From contig DGYK01000005.1 of assembly GCA_002398365.1 (NCBI GenBank), positions 1 through 49,569 of the forward strand: 49,569 bases of DNA. Direction: 5' to 3'. The stretch comes from Flammeovirgaceae bacterium UBA5008 (GTDB lineage: Bacteria > Bacteroidota > Bacteroidia > Cytophagales > Cyclobacteriaceae). A program made the translations under genes and the position numbers. The notes beneath the pieces were generated by a model. The model had not been told where the DNA came from. It saw only the letters and a program-made list of their open reading frames with translations, and did no database searches. Positions 16,258 to 24,574 of this stretch are shown here, in pieces. The stretch's first letter is position 1. The number at the start of each line of letters is the position of its first letter.

Positions 16258-17232
16258 ATGAAACATACCACGCTAATCATATTGCTATTCGTCTTGGTGC
16301 ACCTAACTTTTGGCCAGAGCGCGCAGTACTCTTCTTATGTTCGCGTTGCCGACTCACTCTATAATGTCAATGACTTTAAAGGAGCCGCTAACGCCTACTC
16401 ACGAGCCTTTCAGGCAAATGGGTGGAAAGGCTTCGCTACTGATCGCTACAATGCCGCATGTTCATGGGCGCTGGCTTCTGTACCAGATAGTGCTTTTTTT
16501 CAGCTGTACAGAATAGCCACCAAAGCCGACTACAAAAACTATAGCCATATTATTGCCGATGCCGATCTGAACTCGTTGCACAACGATAAAAGATGGAAGC
16601 CATTGTTAGAGATCATCCAACGCAACAAGGATAAGGCCGAAGCAAATCTGAATAAGCCTCTCGCCAATAAGCTGGATAGCATTTACACAGAAGATCAAAT
16701 GTACCGCCAACAAATGGATGGCATCGAAAAGAGGCACGGGTGGGAATCAAAAGAAATGCGCAACTTGTGGAGGATCATTCACGAAAAGGACTCAGTCAAT
16801 TTAGTAAAAGTGAAGGCCATTCTTGATAAGTATGGTTGGTTGGGCGCTGATGTGGTAGGCGAAACAGGTAACGCCACTTTGTTTCTTGTGATTCAGCATT
16901 CAGATCAGGCAACGCAAGAAAAATACTTGCCCATGATGCGCGAAGCAGTAAAAAACGGAAAAGCACAAGGCAGCAGTTTGGCGCTCTTGGAAGATCGAGT
17001 GGCGCTGGGTCAGGGCAAACTACAAATCTATGGTAGTCAGATTGGGCGCGATCCCGATACACAACAGTATTATATCTCGCCTTTGCTCGACCCTGACAAT
17101 GTCGATAAGCGCAGAGCCGAAGTCGGTCTGGGGCCGCTATCCGAATACGTTAGTCATTGGCAAATCAAGTGGAATGTAGCGCAATACAAAAAAGACTTGC
17201 CCGCCTTGATAGAAAAAAGGAAGACGAAGTGA
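16258..17232 (+). CDS. Exported TPR-like protein with C-terminal DUF6624-like domain
   Basis: The 324-residue product has a signal peptide ending at about FGQ (residue 20). Residues 25-125 resemble a TPR/Sel1-like helical unit (DSLYNVNDFKGAANAYSRAF, then CSWALASVPDSAFFQL), followed by a domain rich in conserved charged residues: MDGIEKRHGW, the IIHEKDSVNLVKVKAILDKYGW segment, LPMMREAVKNGKA, LALLEDRVALGQGK and YGSQIG. This pattern is what I associate with DUF6624, a family of unknown function common in Bacteroidota; the assignment is from memory. It is exported, probably periplasmic. The next gene starts 58 nt downstream on the same strand. Confidence 0.75.
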   Translation: MKHTTLIILLFVLVHLTFGQSAQYSSYVRVADSLYNVNDFKGAANAYSRAFQANGWKGFATDRYNAACSWALASVPDSAFFQLYRIATKADYKNYSHIIADADLNSLHNDKRWKPLLEIIQRNKDKAEANLNKPLANKLDSIYTEDQMYRQQMDGIEKRHGWESKEMRNLWRIIHEKDSVNLVKVKAILDKYGWLGADVVGETGNATLFLVIQHSDQATQEKYLPMMREAVKNGKAQGSSLALLEDRVALGQGKLQIYGSQIGRDPDTQQYYISPLLDPDNVDKRRAEVGLGPLSEYVSHWQIKWNVAQYKKDLPALIEKRKTK

Positions 17233-17290
17233 TGTGTTGTAAATAGCGATTGCTAAGATTACTTTTACAACTTGAAATGATCTGTTATTT

Positions 17291-18460
17291 ATGCGCGCTA
17301 GGTTAATTTTGTTGTTGCTGCTTATTCTATTTAATCCGTTTCGTATCCATGCTCAAAACCCAAATACGAAAGATGGTTATATTATTCTTTTGAGTGGTCA
17401 GTTTCAATACGGATTTGTTCAGTTAGATCCATCGCTGAATGTATACACCGAGTGCTTATTTTCCGTTACTATTGATAAGCCATTTGTAAAGTATACTACC
17501 GATAAAATTCAGGGATATGGTGTTATTGATGGTATTCAATATGTTATGAAAGAAATTCCTGAAGGAACAACTACCCAAAAGTACTTTCTGAAAAAAGAAA
17601 TTGATGATAATCTGGCACGCCTGTATACCTATCAGAACAACCGCTTCTTTGTTGAAAACAACGGATTTGAAGAATTGAAGCAAAGCAATTACAGGGCTTT
17701 ACTTTTAGAAACGATGAAGAATTGCAAGCGAGTAGCCTCAACTATTAATAAAATGGACTTTAGTCCGGCTGACATGCGAAAGCTCATCGATAAGTATCTG
17801 GATTGTTCTAATTTGTCAACATCAACAACTACGCCTTTCAAACGCTTCCATTTTGATGTACTGGTTGGAGGCGAATTGAATAGTTCAACATTTCAACTAA
17901 AATCATATTTGCTAAACTCGACAGTAATTCCGTTGATTGACAAAACAAAGGTAGGTGCCGGTGCCAATATGCATATAATGTCTCGCGAACTAAGAAGAAT
18001 AGCCATGGTTATTGGTGTCTATTACTACCAGCAGAGCTTCTACGCAGTAGCTAATTCTACCGCCATTGATCACACCACGATCGATAAGATCAATCTTGAT
18101 TATAAAGAGATATTGGTACCGGTAGGGTTGCAATACGCATTCTTTAAAAATGAGCGAATGTTAATGCCCTACTTGCGGGCAAGCATCGCTATTCCTGTTA
18201 CGCTTGGCACGACTGTTAGCTGGGAGAGCGAAAAGGAATATAGCACTACCGTTTATTTTGAACAATACGAACTGCCACAAAACTTAAAGCAGTCGCTTCA
18301 GCCAACTGTTACGGCTGGTGCAGTTGTTAACTTGATTGATAAAGTTCGCAGTATCGTTGAGCTTAGTTATATCTCGGGTAGCGGAGAATTGTTAGATACT
18401 TCCAAAACACTAAGCGTGAATAGCAGTCGATGGGTTTTTATGTTGGGAATTAGATTTTAA
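17291..18460 (+). CDS. Exported protein with likely C-terminal outer-membrane beta-barrel
   Basis: This is a 389-residue protein with a signal peptide (MRARLILLLLLILFNPFRIHAQ). Residues 25-180 form a small N-terminal domain that resembles a pattern often seen before Bacteroidota barrels (GYIILLSGQFQYGFVQL, then YGVIDGIQYVMKEI). From about 195 on, amphipathic strands alternate (FDVLVGGELNSS, VIGVYYYQQSF, LVPVGLQYAFF, PYLRASIAI) and the chain ends in SSRWVFMLGIRF with a terminal Phe, as outer-membrane barrels do. Function is unknown. The next gene, a secreted IPT/kelch lipoprotein, begins 2 nt later, so they are cotranscribed and may act together at the cell surface. A weak promoter (TTG 17237, TACTTTTA 17260) lies upstream. 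Confidence 0.75.
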   Translation: MRARLILLLLLILFNPFRIHAQNPNTKDGYIILLSGQFQYGFVQLDPSLNVYTECLFSVTIDKPFVKYTTDKIQGYGVIDGIQYVMKEIPEGTTTQKYFLKKEIDDNLARLYTYQNNRFFVENNGFEELKQSNYRALLLETMKNCKRVASTINKMDFSPADMRKLIDKYLDCSNLSTSTTTPFKRFHFDVLVGGELNSSTFQLKSYLLNSTVIPLIDKTKVGAGANMHIMSRELRRIAMVIGVYYYQQSFYAVANSTAIDHTTIDKINLDYKEILVPVGLQYAFFKNERMLMPYLRASIAIPVTLGTTVSWESEKEYSTTVYFEQYELPQNLKQSLQPTVTAGAVVNLIDKVRSIVELSYISGSGELLDTSKTLSVNSSRWVFMLGIRF

Positions 18461-18462
18461 CT

Positions 18463-20997
18463 ATGAGGAGGATTGTGTTTTTTTTGATTGGAAGCATTTT
18501 GCTTTCGCAAGTTTCTTGTTTGAAAGAAGAGAGTGCTGAGTTTAAGTTCCCCAAACTTGTTATAGATCCCGTTAGCTCAATTACGCCTGATGGTGCACGC
18601 TTCTCTGCTAAAATTGATTACGCTAACATTAAAGAGATTACAGAGTATGGTTTTGAATGGAGTAAAAATTCTAATCTGGCAGGTTCCGTTACTGTGATTT
18701 CTCCTGATGTTATCAATAGTAATGACTTCTATGTTGATATTCGTTCTAATTTAGTCAGTCAAACCTCTTACTATGTGCGAGCATATGTAAAGAAATCAGG
18801 AAAGATAGTCTATTCTAGTATTGTTGGCTTCAAAAGTTTAGGTAGTGAAGGCCCCAAGATAACAGATATAGTGCCTCAACTCGCAGCCTTTGGTGATACA
18901 GTACGCGTGATTGGAAAGAATTTTACATCAAATGCAAGACTATCTTACGGAACACAAGATATTACCAAGTCTATTCTCGAAATTGAAAAGTCGAAGATCA
19001 CATTTGTGCTACCCAGCTATGTAAATGATAGTCCGCCCCAAAATACATTGACTGTTTCAATTGAGGGAAACGGAGGAATCTCACCCATACCATTAAAATT
19101 GGACATGGATCGTATTCGTCCTAAAATAACATCCATATCACCAATGAGCTTGAAGGCGTGTGACACAGTTATTATACGAGGTAATAATCTTGTATATGAG
19201 AATGCCCCTATTTATTTAACAGATAGCGAGAATCAACTTACAGTTCTGGAAGCTACAAAGGAAAAAGTTGTTGCTGTTTTAAGAATAATTCCAAAGAATG
19301 GTCTTTTGTTTTACCTATATAACGGTAGGTATTCGGCTTTCTCGACCAATATTGATTTAACAGAACTGCGTCCCGAGGTTGTATCAGTTTCGCCACTCAT
19401 TTATAAACCGAATGAAATTATCACTGTGAAGGTGAAGAATTTCCCTTATTGCGATAACTCAATTTATGCAAGCTTCGATGGTAATTTTCAGAATATACCT
19501 ATTCTTTCCAAAACGAAAGATCAAGTTGTACTTCAATTGCCAGATGGATGCTTTGGTGATTTTCGTATTCTATTCACTCTTCCGATTTATTCTAGTACGA
19601 CTTATCAGACGGTAGTTACACCAGTTTTAACACCGGAGGCACCAATTATTGCCTCAATTGAGCCATCTCATGGTTCATTTGGTGATATGATAGTTATCAA
19701 GGGAAGTAACTTAATGGGTGCAGCAACCGAATTATTGGATGTAATTAGCACTAGCCCAACAGAAATACAAGGGCGATTAACTCAATCTGGAGTAGTAAAG
19801 GAAAATGGCCTCACCGATGTAGTTGTTTACAATTGCGGTGTTACCACCAAGGTAGATGCTTTCACTTACGACCCCGTAGAAATTTTGGATTTTAATCCGA
19901 AGATAATTACTTCACGGTCGCAGAAGATCACTATTACAGGCAACAACTTTAGCTCAGAAGGATATACAAACACAGTTACTGTCGGTTCATATCAAACAAC
20001 GGTTTCATCTACCGATAATCACACGCTTATTGTCCCGATTAGTGATTTGATTCCCGACTTTACCGTATCTGTAAATGAATTGGTATCTATAACTGTTAAG
20101 AATAATGTAGGCAAAGAAGCTACCAGCTTAGTTCCATTGGAATTCAATTGTGATGCTTCGTGGGTGCGAATGAGCGATTTTCCATTCGAATTGCTTTATT
20201 TTGGAACGAGTTTTAGCTTGAATGGAAAAGGATATATGTGCCAATCGAATGGTAATTTGTTGCAGTACGATCCTTCAATCGATGTATGGGTGCCGAAAGC
20301 TTTAAACCCAGGACATCCTGATTCTTATAAAAAGAGTGCAGTCGCAAATGGAAAGGCTTACGTGGGGCTCGGAGCGAATTTTAATAAAGAGTGGTGGGAG
20401 TATGATCCCCTTAACGATGTGTGGACTCAGAAAAAGGATTTTCCCGGAACCTATTCAATTGCAGGATTTGCCTTTGAAATAAATGGTAAAATTTATGTAG
20501 GGGGTGGAAGTGGAACCGCATGGGTTAATGAATTCTGGGAATATAATCCGGCTACGGATGTGTGGACAAGAAAAGTAAATGTGCCTACCTTTAATACGAG
20601 CGGACAATATGCGTTTAGTTTCAAAGGAAAGGGATATTTCTATGCTACGTTGCTAAACGGTATTCAATATGAGTGCGTTTATGATCCGGTAACCAACAAT
20701 TGGAAAAACAGACCTATCAATACATTTGAAAGAGGAGGTAATACCATTTATTTTGTATTTAATGATTATGTGATTGTAGGTGGGGAATCAATTGATCAAT
20801 TTAATAAAAATGTATTTTTAAAAATAGTGCCCGGTAGTGGAAATTTTGAATCGGTGGAATTTGCCGGGGGCTATAGAAGAGGCCAGATCGGTTTTGCTAT
20901 TGGTAACTATGGATATTGGGGACTTGGGGTAATGGCGGGTGGTTCAAGCATCTTATTTGATATCTGGCGATTTGATCCGTCTAAATTCATGCAATAG
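18463..20997 (+). CDS. Lipoprotein with five IPT/TIG domains and a C-terminal kelch propeller
   Basis: This is an 844-residue surface-type protein. The N-terminus is a lipoprotein signal ending QVSC (about residue 19). Residues 40-125 look like a fibronectin-type domain. IPT/TIG immunoglobulin-like domains begin near residues 130, 216, 303, 396 and 472, recognisable by P.I..I.P....GD.V.I.G.NF patterns (for example ITDIVPQLAAFGDTVRVIGKNF). From about 565 to 840, kelch-type repeats show EYDPLNDVWTQK, EYNPATDVWTRK and VYDPVTNNWK. Such proteins bind polysaccharides or partner proteins outside the cell. It follows the barrel gene by 2 nt; the pair resembles a surface receptor set, but the ligand cannot be inferred. 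Confidence 0.88.
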   Translation: MRRIVFFLIGSILLSQVSCLKEESAEFKFPKLVIDPVSSITPDGARFSAKIDYANIKEITEYGFEWSKNSNLAGSVTVISPDVINSNDFYVDIRSNLVSQTSYYVRAYVKKSGKIVYSSIVGFKSLGSEGPKITDIVPQLAAFGDTVRVIGKNFTSNARLSYGTQDITKSILEIEKSKITFVLPSYVNDSPPQNTLTVSIEGNGGISPIPLKLDMDRIRPKITSISPMSLKACDTVIIRGNNLVYENAPIYLTDSENQLTVLEATKEKVVAVLRIIPKNGLLFYLYNGRYSAFSTNIDLTELRPEVVSVSPLIYKPNEIITVKVKNFPYCDNSIYASFDGNFQNIPILSKTKDQVVLQLPDGCFGDFRILFTLPIYSSTTYQTVVTPVLTPEAPIIASIEPSHGSFGDMIVIKGSNLMGAATELLDVISTSPTEIQGRLTQSGVVKENGLTDVVVYNCGVTTKVDAFTYDPVEILDFNPKIITSRSQKITITGNNFSSEGYTNTVTVGSYQTTVSSTDNHTLIVPISDLIPDFTVSVNELVSITVKNNVGKEATSLVPLEFNCDASWVRMSDFPFELLYFGTSFSLNGKGYMCQSNGNLLQYDPSIDVWVPKALNPGHPDSYKKSAVANGKAYVGLGANFNKEWWEYDPLNDVWTQKKDFPGTYSIAGFAFEINGKIYVGGGSGTAWVNEFWEYNPATDVWTRKVNVPTFNTSGQYAFSFKGKGYFYATLLNGIQYECVYDPVTNNWKNRPINTFERGGNTIYFVFNDYVIVGGESIDQFNKNVFLKIVPGSGNFESVEFAGGYRRGQIGFAIGNYGYWGLGVMAGGSSILFDIWRFDPSKFMQ

Positions 20998-21041
20998 ATG
21001 TTTCTACTGGGATTGTTAATTACTTAGCGGTCTTGATGTAG

Positions 21042-21760
21042 ATGAAAAAGCTCCTATTTATTCTTGCGATTATATCTATTACCAGCTGTACATTGTTGGT
21101 TTTACTTCTTCACAATGGCACCATCCGATTCAACTATCCGGATAGAGAGGAGTTTCATTTTCTTGGAATTGATATATCGCATCATCAGGGCGATATCCGA
21201 TGGAATGAATTGCGCACGGAAGGAATTTCGTTTGTGATTATCAAAGCAACAGAAGGAGGGGATTTTAAAGATAATCGCTTCAAAACTAATTGGAAGAAAA
21301 GTAAAGAAGAAGGCTACCGCACCGGTGCCTATCACTTTTACCGTTTTTGTAAGAGTGGAAAAGAACAGGCTCTAAACTTTATCGAGACAGTTCCTAATAA
21401 ACCCGATAACTTGCCGACCGCAATTGACCTAGAGTTTGGGGCAATTGTAAGACGGATAAATCCAAGAATCAAATTGTAACGGAGATTCGGGAATATATTC
21501 AGATGGTAGAAGATCATTATAGAAAGCGTGTGATCATTTATGCCACAGGTGATTTCTATGACGAATTCCTAATGCATCAATTTGTTCAAAATCCCGTATG
21601 GATCAGAGATGTCTATCGGAGACCTGTGTTGAACGACCAACGATCGTGGGCAATCTGGCAATTTGCCAATAGAGCACACATAAGCGGCATTGATGGCTAT
21701 GTTGATTTGAATGTGTTAAATGGAAGATTCTTTAGTTTTTTTGAATTAGAGAGATACTAA
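21042..21760 (+). pseudogene. GH25-family lysozyme gene interrupted by a one-base frameshift
   Basis: The first frame encodes a signal or membrane-anchor segment, then the GH25 N-terminal motif FLGIDISHHQGDIRW, FVIIKATEGG, GAYHFYRF and the catalytic-site strand PTAIDLEFG (about residues 125-133), and stops at 21477-21479. The family continues in another frame: reading one base back at the GGGG run 21438-21441 gives GGNCKTDKSKN, then IIYATGDFYDEF, the WAIWQFA motif and a normal C-terminus ending at 21760. Adding one G restores one open frame of about 240 codons. GH25 enzymes cleave peptidoglycan beta-1,4 bonds. A homopolymer of four G is a plausible site for a sequencing error, so the gene may be intact in the living strain. 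Confidence 0.85.
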
Positions 21761-21781
21761 TTTAAAGAATTGGACTTCCAT

Positions 21782-22432
21782 CTACACAAACCACGCAGGC
21801 ACCACATTCGCAATGAAGTCGATTAGAAAATGAGCGAGTATGTTCGCCTTCAAATCGCGTTTCCAGAAATAAAAAGCAGTTAGCACCGCTCCGGCATTAA
21901 ATGATACCAACACTCCAGCCCAACCTTGTCCAGGATAATGCAATAATGCAAATGGTAATAAAGAAAGGGCGATAGCAAACCATTTGTTTCCGAATAGGGT
22001 AGTTAGTCGCTCGAGCAAATAGCCACGCATAAAAACTTCTTCGGCCACTCCGGCACGTATCGTTACAAGAGTCACCGTCCACAGCGATAACGCATCAAAT
22101 GCTTTTGATTCTCCAAATGACCAGCCCATCCATTGCGAAATAACAACACCTATAATAATGGCCACCACAGTGCTGGCCATGATTGCTAATGTTAAAAGCA
22201 GCGATTTGCCCCATCCTTCGAACTTTAAACCGATGGAATCGAGTCCTAGTTTTTCGCCCTTGACAACCAAGATGAGTAATACACCTACCAAAGCTAAAAT
22301 GATGAACTCTTTAGCCACCACCTGTGCGTTGTTGAGTTGTTCGCCATTGTATGTTTTAAAAATCCAGTTGACACCGCTAATCGTAAGGTAAGAAAGCAGA
22401 ATGCCGAGGTAGGTGATGGGTTTGATTTTCAT
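21782..22432 (-). CDS. CPBP-family intramembrane glutamic protease
   Basis: This is a 216-residue membrane protein with about six hydrophobic segments. The catalytic motifs of the CPBP (Rce1/Abi) family are present: EEVFMRG (Glu131-Glu132, Arg136), FALLHYP with His165, and HFLIDF with His201. Members cleave prenylated or other membrane-bound peptides, or mediate bacteriocin self-immunity. No bacteriocin or substrate gene is adjacent. It is convergent to the lysozyme gene. Location is inner membrane. Family assignment is confident; role unknown. Confidence 0.9.
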   Translation of the reverse strand: MKIKPITYLGILLSYLTISGVNWIFKTYNGEQLNNAQVVAKEFIILALVGVLLILVVKGEKLGLDSIGLKFEGWGKSLLLTLAIMASTVVAIIIGVVISQWMGWSFGESKAFDALSLWTVTLVTIRAGVAEEVFMRGYLLERLTTLFGNKWFAIALSLLPFALLHYPGQGWAGVLVSFNAGAVLTAFYFWKRDLKANILAHFLIDFIANVVPAWFV

Positions 22433-22679
22433 AAGTCAATGCGTTTAAATCGTTGATGGAATCCAATAACTAATATTCAATTTCGTAAACGGACAGGGAT
22501 AATCTTCAGTTATAGCTTAAAATATTAAATTGAGTGAAATGCATCCGCGTTGAGTATTTGGTTATTATTTTCTAGTACTGACCATGGTGAGAGGAGGCTG
22601 TTCTATACCTTGGTTACAGGCAAGTTTTGGTTCCACAGCGTGTATCGCTTATTTAGCTGCGAACTAAACCATTTAACTT

Positions 22680-23189
22680 TTGGAAGAATTTCGAACCCAT
22701 ATTTTTGAGAAGTCAAAAGCAAAGAGTTTTAAGCGCTTACTGTATAACATCGGAATGTTCGGAGCGATTATTGGGATTTGGATCTTATTTTTTATAGGAT
22801 TTGTAGTTGGATTAACCATGGCTGTAGGCTTTACGATAATCACCATCAGTATAAAGCTGTATGAGGATCGGTATATGGGCATCAGTGCTTACGGAGACCG
22901 TAAAGAAGATTTACTAATAACAGAAGAATATCTCGAAATAGCGGGCGAAAAAATTCCGTATGCAGAAATGAAAAACTTTGTAGTCTATATCGAGGAGTAT
23001 CTTGGAATGCCAAAGGATGTTATTGGAATCCATCATGGCGGTAATAACCTGATCGAGTATGAATACCAGGGCAAAAAGATGTCTTTTAACTATATCATTA
23101 AAAGCAGACATGACTACCACCGGCTAAGTGTTCTGGTAGATGGTATTGAGAAAAACCCAAAGTTTAAATCGAACCTCCGGAGCCTTTAG
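22680..23189 (+). CDS. Small membrane protein of unknown function
   Basis: I do not recognise this 169-residue protein. Two hydrophobic segments (about residues 24-60, GMFGAIIGIWILFFIGF and VGLTMAVGFTIITISI) form a hairpin. A soluble domain follows with PH-like/YcxB-like features (RKEDLLITEEYLEIAGEKIPYAEMKNFVVYIEEY, then a basic strand and helix). The first codon is TTG at 22680, directly after an in-frame stop at 22674; no ATG fits better without losing the amphipathic N-terminus. It is flanked by a 247-nt gap and stands apart from the downstream transporter (135 nt). Bacteroidota proteins with this hairpin-plus-domain layout are common but uncharacterised. Confidence 0.65.
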   Translation: MEEFRTHIFEKSKAKSFKRLLYNIGMFGAIIGIWILFFIGFVVGLTMAVGFTIITISIKLYEDRYMGISAYGDRKEDLLITEEYLEIAGEKIPYAEMKNFVVYIEEYLGMPKDVIGIHHGGNNLIEYEYQGKKMSFNYIIKSRHDYHRLSVLVDGIEKNPKFKSNLRSL

Positions 23190-23324
23190 TTTATATTTCG
23201 CCAACGACCGTTGCTACGTTCTAAAGAGAACAGTGGTTGTAAAAGCCATTAATGTCGATAGTAACTTCCCCTTGGTAATTTCGATTAAACCGCCTACTTT
23301 GGTTCAATTTCCTAACCTGAGCGG

Positions 23325-24566
23325 ATGAACTATCGACAACGTGCAGTAGCACTGGTACATGGGTTTGCACCCACGTTTTGGATTGCCAATACATTAGAGT
23401 TATTTGAACGCTTGGCCTATTATGGTGCCAAAGCCGTCCTCACCGTTTATCTCGCAGAAAAAGTTGGTCTCAAGGACGAAGCAGGAACATTAGCTGGTAT
23501 GTTTAATGCAGTTCTCTACGCGCTTCCAATTGTTGCCGGTGTGTTTGTCGATAAGTATGGTTTCAAACGCACACTCATGGCGTGCTTCGCCATTTTCTGT
23601 ATTGGCTATGCGCTGATTGGCTTTGCCGGCATGGCTTACGGACAAGAGATAGTGCAGTGGGTAGGGAAGAAGCCCTATGTGATTGCTGTGTTACTCTTTA
23701 CAGCGATTGGTGGCTCACTTATCAAACCATGTATTGTCGGAACCGTAGCGAAAACCACTAAGCCGGATACACGCGCATTGGGATTTTCTATTTACTATAC
23801 CCTCGTTAACCTGGGCGGAGCCATTGGCCCCATCATCGCTTACCATGTGCGCACCGATTTAGGGATAGAGTATGTGCTGGTGATGTCTGCCATGACTTCC
23901 TTCATGTTGTTCTTAGGTGCCTGGTTTTTCTTTCGCGAGCCGGAAGGCGAGCCCTCCGAACAAAAGACATTTAGCAAAGTATTCAGCGATATGGTATTGG
24001 TGTTTACCAATGTCAAGTTCATCAGCTTCCTCTTGATCTTCTCCGGCTTCTGGATGATGTTCTGGCAGATTTATTACCTACTTCCATTTTACGCTACCGA
24101 AATTTTGAAATACGAAGCGTATGAATTTCTGGAGACCGTAGATGCGTGGACGATCATTCTCATTACCATTCCGGTTACAGCCTTGGTGAGCAAATGGAAA
24201 TCCATTTCTGCGATTACTGTGGGACTCGGACTTGCCAGCGTTTCGTGGATCATCATTGGCGCAGGCGGATCGCTGACGGCCACCATCATTGGTATCATGT
24301 TCTTTGCGTTGGGGGAAGCCATTCAGGCACCACGCTTCTATGAGTATGTAAGTGCCATCGCACCCAAAGATCAGATCGGCACATTCATGGGCTTTGCATT
24401 TTTACCGATTGCGATAGGATCCTTTTCAGCAGGAGTATTGTCCGATTGGTTGAGAAGTGAATATTTAGATTCTAATCCATCGATAATGTGGTATACCCTT
24501 TCCGGGATTGGTCTTACCTCAACCGTTTTGTTAGTGTTGTTTAATTTTCTCACAGTTAAAAAATAA
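23325..24566 (+). CDS. POT/PTR-family proton-coupled peptide transporter (MFS)
   Basis: This is a 413-residue, roughly 12-helix transporter. The family motif LELFERLAYYGAKAVL (about 24-39), an ExxER[FL]xYYG element characteristic of peptide/nitrate POT proteins, is followed by the MFS loop VDKYGFKR between helices 2 and 3. The substrate is probably di/tripeptides. It lacks the two extra helices some members have. The next gene, an OPT oligopeptide transporter, begins 8 nt later, so the two peptide importers form one operon. A partial promoter lies upstream (CTACTTTG), one base short of the consensus spacing. Confidence 0.88.
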   Translation: MNYRQRAVALVHGFAPTFWIANTLELFERLAYYGAKAVLTVYLAEKVGLKDEAGTLAGMFNAVLYALPIVAGVFVDKYGFKRTLMACFAIFCIGYALIGFAGMAYGQEIVQWVGKKPYVIAVLLFTAIGGSLIKPCIVGTVAKTTKPDTRALGFSIYYTLVNLGGAIGPIIAYHVRTDLGIEYVLVMSAMTSFMLFLGAWFFFREPEGEPSEQKTFSKVFSDMVLVFTNVKFISFLLIFSGFWMMFWQIYYLLPFYATEILKYEAYEFLETVDAWTIILITIPVTALVSKWKSISAITVGLGLASVSWIIIGAGGSLTATIIGIMFFALGEAIQAPRFYEYVSAIAPKDQIGTFMGFAFLPIAIGSFSAGVLSDWLRSEYLDSNPSIMWYTLSGIGLTSTVLLVLFNFLTVKK

Positions 24567-24574
24567 TTGTTCTT

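Noticed and set aside
21436..21445. Programmed ribosomal frameshift in the lysozyme gene
   Set aside because: The zero-frame codons (TTT GGG GCA) do not make an X XXY YYZ heptamer and no downstream stem is evident.
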